Source of the DNA: an uncultured Maribacter sp.
GTDB taxonomy: Bacteria; Bacteroidota; Bacteroidia; Flavobacteriales; Flavobacteriaceae
NCBI GenBank assembly: GCA_947493885.1
Contig: CANLTE010000004.1
Coordinates: 372,001-436,000, forward strand
DNA length: 64,000 nt
Direction: 5' to 3'
The translations under genes were made by a program, and so were the position numbers. Shown in pieces: positions 56,501 through 64,000 of the stretch (position 1 is its first letter; each line of letters opens with the position of its first letter). Below the pieces are notes generated by a model. The model saw nothing but the letters and a program-made list of their open reading frames with translations, had not been told where the DNA came from and ran no database searches.

Positions 56501-57409
56501 TTATTTAATTTGGTCAGCATCTATTCGTGGTTCTTGTCCACGTAATACGCTATTATCATTATATAGTTGAGATTGATTAATTCCTTCTTTATTTATCCAA
56601 TGTTCTTCTTTCATTTTTCCGTTTTTACTAAAAGCATCTAAAGCATTTTGATAACAAGTTTTAACAACATCTTCTTTGGCTATGCCACTTTTAAGCATTA
56701 ACGAAGCCGTTTTTGGAACGGCTAATGGGTCACTAACTCCCCAATCAGCAGAACTATCAACAATAATGTTATCACTACCAAATTTACGAACCACTTCAAC
56801 CATTCTAGCATTTCCCATTTTTGTTTTAGGGTATATTGTAAACGCGGCGATGAAACCTTTATCTAAAACAGCTTTAACCGTCTCTTCATTATTATGATCA
56901 ATAATTACATTAGATGGATCTAAACCGTGCTCTAGACAAACTTCCATACTTTTTAAAGTACCAGCCTTTTTATCCCTATGAGGAGTATGAATTTGTACTG
57001 TCATATTCAACTCACGAGCCAAATCCAATTGCATTCTAAAATATTTATCTTCCGCTGGAGTTTGATCATCATAACCTATTTCTCCAATAGCTACTACGTT
57101 TTCTTTATGCAGATACAGCGGCAACAACTCTATAACTTGTTCGGCTAAAGCTTCATTGTTTGCTTCTTTTGAATTTAAACCAATTGTACAATAATGCTTA
57201 ATTCCAAATTGGCTAGCTCTAAAAGGTTCCCACCCTACCAAACTACTAAAATAGTCTTGAAAAGAGCCCACCTGAGTTCTAGGTTGCCCTAACCAAAACG
57301 AAGGTTCTATAACCGCAACTACTCCGGCAGCTGCCATAGCCTCATAATCATCCGTTGTTCTAGCGGACATATGTACATGAGGGTCTATTATCATTAATTT
57401 TTCTTCCAT
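56501..57409 (-). CDS. eboB: EboB, TatD-like metal-dependent hydrolase
   Basis: 302-residue amidohydrolase/TatD-type TIM barrel. Metal ligands are visible: HVH in DPHVHMSARTTDD, Glu in AIGEIGYDD, His in VQIHTPHRD, His in IIDHNNEE and Asp in IIVDSSADWG. The C-terminus is a short tail after the barrel. It follows eboA by 2 bp. Chemistry is a metal-dependent hydrolysis; the substrate is unknown. Confidence 0.87.
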   Translation of the reverse strand: MEEKLMIIDPHVHMSARTTDDYEAMAAAGVVAVIEPSFWLGQPRTQVGSFQDYFSSLVGWEPFRASQFGIKHYCTIGLNSKEANNEALAEQVIELLPLYLHKENVVAIGEIGYDDQTPAEDKYFRMQLDLARELNMTVQIHTPHRDKKAGTLKSMEVCLEHGLDPSNVIIDHNNEETVKAVLDKGFIAAFTIYPKTKMGNARMVEVVRKFGSDNIIVDSSADWGVSDPLAVPKTASLMLKSGIAKEDVVKTCYQNALDAFSKNGKMKEEHWINKEGINQSQLYNDNSVLRGQEPRIDADQIK

Positions 57410-57411
57410 TT

Positions 57412-58272
57412 TTATTTTTTAATATTCTGCCAAGTTATTTTTTTAGATTCTACTTGGTTTTTGAGTTCTTGATATTGCACTAACAAATCCTTAGCTTCCT
57501 TTTTATCAGATAAAGCGCAACATAAAGCGGCTGCTTTGTTTTCTGCAAAATTATCACTTTGAAACAAATGTTTCATATCATCCAACAAAACACCTTCGAT
57601 AAAATTAGAAACTGGCCTCCAAAAAAAAGGGTCTATTGTTCTTGAAGCTGCCCAACGTTCATGAGCATAATCCGAAATTATTCTGGTTAAATCTTTATTT
57701 GCTCGTTCCTCAACCCCTAAAATATCCAATAAATTACGTTCCATAAACGCTGCTTTCAAATACATTTGATTCCATTGTTGATTATTAAAATACTTAGCAG
57801 GGTATGGATTGTTTAAAGTAATAGCATCAAAAACAGTGGGAATATTTGTTCTTAAGGCCTCTACAGCAGCAAATTTGTAATTTTCTGGATTTGGTAACAA
57901 TATTAAAAACTTTAAAAAAGTTTCTATTTCACCCGTATCTGCAACCTGAATAATATTTTTAACCTTTTCTGCAAAAAAAGCTTCGTCCGCCTCCAATACG
58001 GCTATTAAAAGATAAATTCTTGATATTTCTAAAAGATTGGCTTTTTTGGCTTCTAAATAGCTCTTTAACGAATCATCTTTTAAGGAATTTAAAAAATTAG
58101 TTTTTACAGTATTAATTTTAGTTCCTAAAATACTGTAACATAAATATAGTTCTCTAGCGGACTTATCCTTAACAATTACATCAATTTTATTTGACAACCA
58201 CTCACTATTTTCTTTGGCAAGATGATGATTTATAATTGCAAACAATTGCCCTTTATTGTTTTTAAAATCCAT
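57412..58272 (-). CDS. eboA: EboA
   Basis: 286-residue mainly helical protein, no membrane segment and no known catalytic motif. The order (ALCCALSDKKEAKDLLVQY near the end, HERWAASRTIDPFFWRPV near residue 207) and place as the first ebo gene match the EboA family. In cyanobacteria eboA-C are needed to export the scytonemin monomer, so this is thought to be part of a small-molecule handling system. The upstream region has an inverted repeat shared with miaE's promoter region. Confidence 0.83.
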   Translation of the reverse strand: MDFKNNKGQLFAIINHHLAKENSEWLSNKIDVIVKDKSARELYLCYSILGTKINTVKTNFLNSLKDDSLKSYLEAKKANLLEISRIYLLIAVLEADEAFFAEKVKNIIQVADTGEIETFLKFLILLPNPENYKFAAVEALRTNIPTVFDAITLNNPYPAKYFNNQQWNQMYLKAAFMERNLLDILGVEERANKDLTRIISDYAHERWAASRTIDPFFWRPVSNFIEGVLLDDMKHLFQSDNFAENKAAALCCALSDKKEAKDLLVQYQELKNQVESKKITWQNIKK

Positions 58273-58359
58273 GTAACTAACTACTGAAAAATTATATTTA
58301 AAATTACGATAAGTTTTCTATTCAACAGCCTACGCTTGTTATATCTTTTTTAATAACTT

Positions 58360-58377
58360 AACAATAGCGTTATTGTT
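58360..58377. promoter_or_regulatory. inverted repeat between eboA and miaE
   Basis: AACAATA (58360-58366), spacer GCGT, TATTGTT (58371-58377): a perfect 7-bp inverted repeat in the shared upstream region of two divergent genes. It could be an operator, but no known regulator site is claimed. Confidence 0.4.
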
Positions 58378-58442
58378 GTCTTTTGGTTACAAAAAAAGGG
58401 GAATTATAAATACTTTTTAGAGCATTAATCCTCTTAGTTTTT

Positions 58443-58450
58443 TACTTTTG
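58443..58450 (+). promoter_or_regulatory. possible promoter -7 element of miaE
   Basis: TACTTTTG fits TAnnTTTG, 23 bp before the ATG. No good upstream element was found at 17-23 bp. Confidence 0.45.
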
Positions 58451-58473
58451 ATAAATATATAATTCTTAGAGAT

Positions 58474-59055
58474 ATGCTTGGATTAAAACTACCAACTGAT
58501 CCTCGTTGGGTAAATATCGTTGAAAAAAATATTGATGAAATTTTAACCGACCATGCCTATTGCGAGCAAAAGGCTGCAAGTACAGCAATATCTCTTATTG
58601 TTTCTTTTCCAGAATACCCTGAACTAATTGAAGAAATGATTGCACTTTCTAGAGAAGAAATGGGACACTTTAAAATGGTTCATGATAGAATTCTAGCTCG
58701 TGGTAAAACACTTGGAAGAGACCGTAAAGATGAATATGTGCTACAATTGGTAACTTTTTTTCCAAAAGGAGGAAGTAGAACTACCCAATTAGTACATAGA
58801 CTATTATACGCCGCTTTAATTGAGGCTAGAAGTTGCGAACGTTTTAGATTATTATCAGAAGAATTAGAAGACAAAGAACTTGCTGAATTCTACCATAAAT
58901 TAATGGTGAGCGAAGCTTCTCATTACACCATGTTTTTAAAATTTGCTAGACAATACGGTGTAAAATCAGAGGTGGATAAAAAATGGGAAGACCTATTAAC
59001 CTTTGAATCTGAGATTATGAAAAACCTTGGAGACAAGGAACTTATTCATGGTTAA
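58474..59055 (+). CDS. miaE: tRNA-(ms2io6A37)-hydroxylase
   Basis: 193-residue non-haem di-iron enzyme that hydroxylates the isopentenyl group of ms2i6A at tRNA position 37, using oxygen. ExxH motifs: REEMGHFKM and SEASHYTMF; EARSCERF gives further ligands. Transcribed alone on plus; its stop overlaps the end of the convergent ppx gene by 4 bp. Divergent from the ebo operon. Confidence 0.93.
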   Translation: MLGLKLPTDPRWVNIVEKNIDEILTDHAYCEQKAASTAISLIVSFPEYPELIEEMIALSREEMGHFKMVHDRILARGKTLGRDRKDEYVLQLVTFFPKGGSRTTQLVHRLLYAALIEARSCERFRLLSEELEDKELAEFYHKLMVSEASHYTMFLKFARQYGVKSEVDKKWEDLLTFESEIMKNLGDKELIHG

Positions 59056-59945
59056 GCCTCCACTGTTTTATTGTAAAGTGTTTTAATAATCCCATCTGAA
59101 AGCCCTATTTTAGGAACATATATTTTTTTTACGGCGCATCGTTTAGCCGCAAATAAAAATATTTTCGTAGCAGGGATAATAACATCTGCCCTATCCGGAT
59201 TTAACCCAAGCTCAGAAACACGATCATCGTAACTCAGACTTTCTAAAAAATGATATTGTGCATTAAGCCAAATATAAGATAAAGGCTGACCTTCTTTTCT
59301 ACCAGACATTTTATGAAGCTTGTTTATGTTACCTCCTGATCCTATTATAGCTACTTTTTCATAATTTACAACATGTTGATTCAACCACTGATTTAACGAA
59401 TTCCATAACTTTTCGTCAACCATATTATTCAACAATCGAACTGTACCAAGTTTAAAAGACTTTGACACTTTTATATTACCGTCTGTAAACAAGGTAAACT
59501 CTGTGCTACCCCCACCAACATCTATATATAAATAAGTCTGATCTGCTTTTATTAATTGTTTTAAATCCGTTGATGCTATAATTGCTGCTTCTTCCTTACC
59601 ATCAATTAAATCTATTTGAATGCCAGATTCTTTTAAAACGGTCTTTATTACTTCATCCCCATTTTTAGCCTCCCTCATTGCCGACGTTGCACAAGCTCTA
59701 TACTCCACAACCCCTGCCACTTCCATGAGCAATTTAAAAGCTTTCATGGTTTTTACAATTCTACCAATGTTGTGGTCAGATATTTCTCCGGCAGCAAACG
59801 AATCTGCTCCTAAACGTACCGGAACACGCACCAACTCACTTTTTCGAAACTGCGGTTTTTTACCTTCTTCTTCAATTACATTATGAGTTAACAACCTAAT
59901 GGCATTAGAGCCTATATCAATAGCGGCAAACTTTCTTATTTTCAA
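59052..59945 (-). CDS. ppx: Ppx/GppA-type exopolyphosphatase
   Basis: 297-residue enzyme of the ASKHA fold that removes phosphate from polyphosphate ends or from pppGpp. Motifs: AAIDIGSNAIRLL at the start, IDVGGGSTEFTLF, IGSGGNINKL, and the Asn/Asp-rich C-terminal DRADVIIPATKIF. It is the short form without the C-terminal HD domain. It follows ppk1 by 10 bp, so synthesis and breakdown genes are co-transcribed. Confidence 0.9.
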   Translation of the reverse strand: MKIRKFAAIDIGSNAIRLLTHNVIEEEGKKPQFRKSELVRVPVRLGADSFAAGEISDHNIGRIVKTMKAFKLLMEVAGVVEYRACATSAMREAKNGDEVIKTVLKESGIQIDLIDGKEEAAIIASTDLKQLIKADQTYLYIDVGGGSTEFTLFTDGNIKVSKSFKLGTVRLLNNMVDEKLWNSLNQWLNQHVVNYEKVAIIGSGGNINKLHKMSGRKEGQPLSYIWLNAQYHFLESLSYDDRVSELGLNPDRADVIIPATKIFLFAAKRCAVKKIYVPKIGLSDGIIKTLYNKTVEA

Positions 59946-59955
59946 GGGTAATCTT

Positions 59956-62019
59956 TTATGAATTCAATTTTTGTTGATAATATTTGTAAGTCTCAAATTG
60001 CGACCTTATTGGTGTATTTGAATTGTTTCGGTACGCATTATCTTGTTTTTCCGATAAAATACGTGCCTTTAAATTATCTTTCCAACAAATTTCAAAAGTA
60101 TCTTTTAATTCATTCTTAATATCCTCGTCATAAATGGGACACCCAACCTCAACTCTATGATCTAAATTACGTGTCATCCAGTCTGCAGATGATATGTAAA
60201 TTTTTGAATCACCATTATTCCCAAAAATAAAAAGTCTTGTATGTTCCAGGAATTTATCTACCACACTTATTGCTTCAATATTTTCACTTTGTCCTGGTAT
60301 ACCAGGTATTAAACAGCAAACACCTCGAATAATAAGTTGTATTTTAACTCCTGCATTGCTAGCTTCATAAAGTTTATCTATCATTTTATAAGAAGTAAAA
60401 CTGTTCATTTTTATTTTAATGAACGCTTCTTTACCATCCAAAGCATTTTCAATCTCCTTATCTATAAGTTTTATAAATGTACTTTTTGTATAATGTGGAG
60501 AAACTATTAAATGTTTGTACTTATTAATTTTATAGGTAGTTTCAAAAAAGTCAAACACTTTATTTAATTCTTTTAATATAGCTTCATGTGCGGTAAATAA
60601 TGTATAATCAGTATAAATCCTTGCCGTAGATTCATTAAAATTACCTGTACTTATAAACCCGTACCTCTTAATACCTTCGTCTTCTTCACGCTCAATTAAA
60701 CATATTTTACTATGAACTTTTAAGCCAGGAACACCAAAAATTAAATTAACGCCTTCTTCTTGCAATTGTTCAGCATACATAATATTCGCCTGCTCATCAA
60801 AACGTGCTTGCAACTCAATTTGAACTGTAACCTGTTTTCCATTTTTAACTGCATTAATTAAAGCTGTTGCAACTTGAGATACGTTTGCCAAGCGATATAC
60901 TGTTACTTTTATAGTTTTAACCTTTGGGTCTAATGCAGCTTCTTTTAAAAATTTAAGCACATATGAAAATGTATGATAAGGTGTGTATTGTAAATAATCC
61001 TTCTCCGCAATACGCTCCAATAAACTACCTTCTTTTCCTAATCCCATAATGGGTAAAGGGGTTATTTTTTTATATTGAAGATCACTTCTACCTAGGCTCG
61101 GAAATCCCATATAATCCCTTCTATTATGGTAACGTCCACCAGGAATAACACTGTCCGTATCCTCAATATTCATTTTCTCTTTTAAGAAATGTAAGGTGTC
61201 TTTTTCGATATTTTTATCATAAACAAATCGCACTGGATCACCAATTTTACGGTGCTCAACACTTGAGGAAATTTTTTCAATAAAACTTTTACTCAAATCA
61301 TTATCAATATCTAATTCAGCATCTCGTGTAATTTTAATCATATGTGCAGAAATGGATTTATAATCAAACATTGTGAAGATGTGATTTAAGCAAAACCTGA
61401 TTACATCATCAAGAATAATAATATAATCTTTGTTTCCGACTTTGGGTAATACCACAAAACGATTTATTCCTTTAGGTATTTCTATTAACGCATACCTATT
61501 CTCATGATCCTCATCATCGTTAATAACCATTTTTACGGCCAAATATGCAGCGGTGTCCTTTAAGGTTGGAAAACGTCTTAAATCATTAAGGATAATGGTC
61601 ATTAATTGAGGGTTTACTTTTTGAAAAAAATAGTCTTTTACAAATAGCTTTTGGCCTTCATTAAGTTCAGTATCTCTAAGTATAAATATATTTTCGGTTT
61701 CAAGTTCCCCTTCTACATCTCCTAATATAGCTTGACTTCTAGCCTGCTGTTCAATAACAATTTTTGTTATTTCATCTAATAAATCCTTTGCCTTTTCTCC
61801 CCCAAGAACGCTCTTTCCTTTTTTTCCTGATTCCACAATACGCTTTACCGTGGCATAACGTACTTTAAAAAACTCATCTAAATTATTAGAAAATATACCT
61901 AAAAAACGCATTCTTTCTATTAAGGGAACATTTTTATCTACACTTTCTTGAAGCACCCTTTCATTAAACCAAAGCCAACTTATTTCTCTATTTATATACT
62001 GATTTTTAGTCTTTATCAT
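59956..62019 (-). CDS. ppk1: polyphosphate kinase 1
   Basis: 687-residue enzyme that builds polyphosphate from ATP. The N-terminus INREISWLWFNERVLQE is typical; the phosphohistidine motif is VHSKICLIE, the second His lies in NLDHRVEVG, and FISTGNFNESTARIYTDY is conserved. It starts inside the end of the sixA gene (4-bp overlap) and is followed by ppx. Confidence 0.96.
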   Translation of the reverse strand: MIKTKNQYINREISWLWFNERVLQESVDKNVPLIERMRFLGIFSNNLDEFFKVRYATVKRIVESGKKGKSVLGGEKAKDLLDEITKIVIEQQARSQAILGDVEGELETENIFILRDTELNEGQKLFVKDYFFQKVNPQLMTIILNDLRRFPTLKDTAAYLAVKMVINDDEDHENRYALIEIPKGINRFVVLPKVGNKDYIIILDDVIRFCLNHIFTMFDYKSISAHMIKITRDAELDIDNDLSKSFIEKISSSVEHRKIGDPVRFVYDKNIEKDTLHFLKEKMNIEDTDSVIPGGRYHNRRDYMGFPSLGRSDLQYKKITPLPIMGLGKEGSLLERIAEKDYLQYTPYHTFSYVLKFLKEAALDPKVKTIKVTVYRLANVSQVATALINAVKNGKQVTVQIELQARFDEQANIMYAEQLQEEGVNLIFGVPGLKVHSKICLIEREEDEGIKRYGFISTGNFNESTARIYTDYTLFTAHEAILKELNKVFDFFETTYKINKYKHLIVSPHYTKSTFIKLIDKEIENALDGKEAFIKIKMNSFTSYKMIDKLYEASNAGVKIQLIIRGVCCLIPGIPGQSENIEAISVVDKFLEHTRLFIFGNNGDSKIYISSADWMTRNLDHRVEVGCPIYDEDIKNELKDTFEICWKDNLKARILSEKQDNAYRNNSNTPIRSQFETYKYYQQKLNS

Positions 62020-62504
62020 ATTTTAAATTGCTTAGGGAAAATTGTTTTTACTGTCACTCCATTTTTTACAGAAGCCCAGTTATTATCATTAAAATTAATC
62101 TGTACCAAACCACTTGTAGGAACATTGTCAATATATGAATTACCAATAGTATTTACAATATTGGTTAGTGCATTATTATGACCAAAAATCATTACTGTAT
62201 TTAACGCATCGTCTAATTCTGAAATAAATTCGTGAACACTATTCCCTAAAAAGTCATACAAATTATTAGAAACTCGAAAATAATCCATGGAAAGGTCTAA
62301 ATTTCTGACAAAAATCATACTTGTATGTAACGCTCTATTTGCTGGGCTGGAAAAGGTGAAATCTGGCTTAATATTTTCCCTTTTGAAAGCCTTACTTACC
62401 AAGTGCGCATCATCAATTCCACGCCTTTTTAAAGGCCTATCTTTATCATCTACCGAATATTCCCATGAAGATTTTGCATGACGAACAAGAATAAGTGTTT
62501 TCAT
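62016..62504 (-). CDS. sixA: SixA-type histidine phosphatase
   Basis: 162-residue small phosphoglycerate mutase-like enzyme; the catalytic RHA motif is LVRHAKSSWEYS and FGHNNALTN gives the second His. SixA of E. coli removes phosphate from the phosphotransferase histidine of ArcB and PtsN; the target here is unknown. Overlaps the ppk1 start by 4 bp (ATGA type). Confidence 0.88.
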   Translation of the reverse strand: MKTLILVRHAKSSWEYSVDDKDRPLKRRGIDDAHLVSKAFKRENIKPDFTFSSPANRALHTSMIFVRNLDLSMDYFRVSNNLYDFLGNSVHEFISELDDALNTVMIFGHNNALTNIVNTIGNSYIDNVPTSGLVQINFNDNNWASVKNGVTVKTIFPKQFKI

Positions 62505-62531
62505 TTACTGAGGAGTGTTTAATTTAAAAAA

Positions 62532-63179
62532 TTACGGCTGAAGACGTTCAATTTTCCAGTTAAAATCTTCTAGCAAAGTAAATCGTAAACGATCGTGTAA
62601 TCTGTTTGGCCTTCCTTGCCAAAACTCCATGGAAACTGGTCGCACTAGATATCCTCCCCAGTGTTTTGGACGCTCTAAGGGTTTATTTTTATACTCTTCT
62701 TCAAGTATTTTTACGTTATTTTCCAGCTCTTCACGTGAAGCCACAACACTACTTTGATCTGATGCAATTGCTGCCAATTGACTTCCAACTGGTCTGGACT
62801 CAAAATACCCATCAGACATGTTTGTAGAAATTTTTTCCGCTACACCTTTTACAATAAGTTGACGTTCCATATTTGTCCAAAAAAAGGACAAACACACATT
62901 AGGGTTTTCATCAATAGCCTTTCCCTTTTCGCTATTGTAATTAGTGTAAAAAATAAAACCCTCGTGCGTGTACTTTTTTAATAATACTATTCTGTTTTTC
63001 GGAAAACCATCGAGCCCCATGGTAGAAATTGTCATTGTATTAGGCTCATCAATACCACCAAAACTTTCTACTTCGTAAAACCATTTTTGGAAAAGCTCCA
63101 TAGGATTGTCTGAAACCCCACTTTCCAATAAATCGCTTTTTTCGTATGATTTTCTATAATTTCCTAAATCCTTTTGCAT
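62532..63179 (-). CDS. pdxH: pyridoxamine 5'-phosphate oxidase
   Basis: 215-residue FMN enzyme that makes pyridoxal 5'-phosphate. Conserved blocks: NTMTISTMGLDGFPKNRIVLLK, split as TMTISTMGLDG and PKNRIVLLKKY; YTNYNSEKGKAIDENP; FFWTNMERQLIVKG; and C-terminal FWQGRPNRLHDRLRF with the substrate-binding Arg residues. Lies 27 bp upstream of sixA on the same strand. Confidence 0.95.
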   Translation of the reverse strand: MQKDLGNYRKSYEKSDLLESGVSDNPMELFQKWFYEVESFGGIDEPNTMTISTMGLDGFPKNRIVLLKKYTHEGFIFYTNYNSEKGKAIDENPNVCLSFFWTNMERQLIVKGVAEKISTNMSDGYFESRPVGSQLAAIASDQSSVVASREELENNVKILEEEYKNKPLERPKHWGGYLVRPVSMEFWQGRPNRLHDRLRFTLLEDFNWKIERLQP

Positions 63180-63256
63180 CTTTTTTGAATCTAAACCAAG
63201 ATAAACAAAGTTCCGTAAAAGAAAGTAAAATGGGAAGATAGAGTGTTATTATTTAA

Positions 63257-64000
63257 TTAAATTTCAAAAACTTTACCGTCCTCGGCCAAATGTACATTCG
63301 AAAAAACCTTTTCTGCTTCTTCTTTAAAAGCTACAATGGACTTGTATCGCGTAGAATAATGTCCTAAAATCAGCTTTTCTACTTCAGCAGCTTTGGCTAT
63401 TTCAGCAGCTTCGTTTGCAGTTGCATGTTTTGTTTTAACTGCTAACTTGGATTCCGTATTCAAAAAAGTAGACTCATGATACAATACACTGCTTTTTGCA
63501 ATTTGCTGAACAATATCTGGCTTATACGCTGTGTCGCTACAAAAAGCATAACTTTTAGGTTTTGGAGGATCAAAGGTTAGTTCTGAATTTGAAATTACCT
63601 CACCATTATCCAAAGTAATATTCTTTCCGTTTTTTATATTTTGATAGTACGCAGTATCAATATTATATTTTTGAACAACTTGAATATTAAGTTTACGGTT
63701 CGCAGGTTTTTCTTTAAACAGAAAACCGTTAGTATATACTCTATGATTTAATGGAATTGTTTCTACCGAAACCTTATCGTCTTCAAAAACAACCTGATTT
63801 TCTTTTGAAGTTAATTCATGAAAATGTAACGGGTAATTAGTCCAAGAATCTCCTAACTTCAATAACATTGTAATAGCTTCCTTTATACCTTTAGGTCCAT
63901 AAATATGAAGAGGTGTTTCCCTTCCTAAAAGTCTAAACGTAGAAACTAAACCTGGCAATCCAAAAAAATGATCCCCATGCAAATGCGAAATAAATATATG
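63257..64000 (-). CDS. rnz: ribonuclease Z (5' end outside window)
   Basis: Partial; the frame runs off the right edge. The visible part is the metallo-beta-lactamase fold: at 64000 it reads HIFISHLHGDHFFGLPGL, giving the HxHxDH zinc motif, then FCSDTAYKPD (Asp ligand), YHESTF and LILGHYSTRYKS (last His). This enzyme cuts the 3' trailer from tRNA precursors. Followed after 77 bp by pdxH. Confidence 0.95.
   Translation of the reverse strand, partial: HIFISHLHGDHFFGLPGLVSTFRLLGRETPLHIYGPKGIKEAITMLLKLGDSWTNYPLHFHELTSKENQVVFEDDKVSVETIPLNHRVYTNGFLFKEKPANRKLNIQVVQKYNIDTAYYQNIKNGKNITLDNGEVISNSELTFDPPKPKSYAFCSDTAYKPDIVQQIAKSSVLYHESTFLNTESKLAVKTKHATANEAAEIAKAAEVEKLILGHYSTRYKSIVAFKEEAEKVFSNVHLAEDGKVFEI

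Overview
The window is a chromosomal piece of a member of the phylum Bacteroidota, most likely a marine-type Flavobacteriaceae. The base composition is AT-rich. Several secreted proteins end in type IX secretion (T9SS) sorting domains. Promoters fit the phylum's TTG-N19-TAnnTTTG pattern. DnaX has the flavobacterial form that lacks the zinc module, and there is a ClpC with a UVR motif. No tRNA, rRNA operon, insertion sequence, phage or CRISPR array was seen.

Layout. 0-21 kb is mostly housekeeping: a partial 7TM-HD phosphohydrolase, a thiolase, an NlpC/P60-like protein without its catalytic cysteine, a TPR protein with gyrA, clpC, a small unknown, and the NAD(P)H-hydrate repair enzyme. The threonine operon thrABC follows, led by a short Thr/Ile-rich leader peptide with its own promoter and competing RNA stems. 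Next come gcvT, a glutaminase, a sugar-nucleotide-type reductase, pterin dehydratase, a YebC-family regulator and a small secreted protein whose start codon lies inside a terminator-like hairpin.

21-41 kb is an accessory block of four very large secreted mosaic proteins (1230 to 2532 residues), all on the minus strand. Three share near-identical malectin-like domains (eight copies), PKD-like domains, 26-residue WDVSNVTNM-type repeat arrays and one T9SS tail. The largest is an M4 metalloprotease. The fourth carries a lamin-tail domain, HYR domains and three copies of a carbohydrate-binding-like module. Clear signs of duplication, gene conversion and domain deletion are present.

41-47 kb (minus strand) holds an acyltransferase, a KdnB-like dehydrogenase, a CAT-fold acyltransferase, a HAD hydrolase, kdsB, a DUF4126 membrane protein and a RecD-like helicase; the middle genes look like an outer-membrane Kdo (lipopolysaccharide sugar) locus. 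47-51.5 kb holds two flavobacterial unknowns, rsmD, the RNase P RNA gene and dnaX.

51.5-58.3 kb is a complete eboABCDEF operon (minus strand), with a TMEM220-like membrane protein at its end. This cluster is linked in cyanobacteria to export of the scytonemin precursor. It is conserved in many bacteria, its substrate in Bacteroidota is unknown, and it is the best candidate here for an incompletely described system. 58.4-64 kb holds miaE and then a minus-strand run of polyphosphate and metabolic genes: ppx, ppk1, sixA, pdxH and a partial RNase Z gene.
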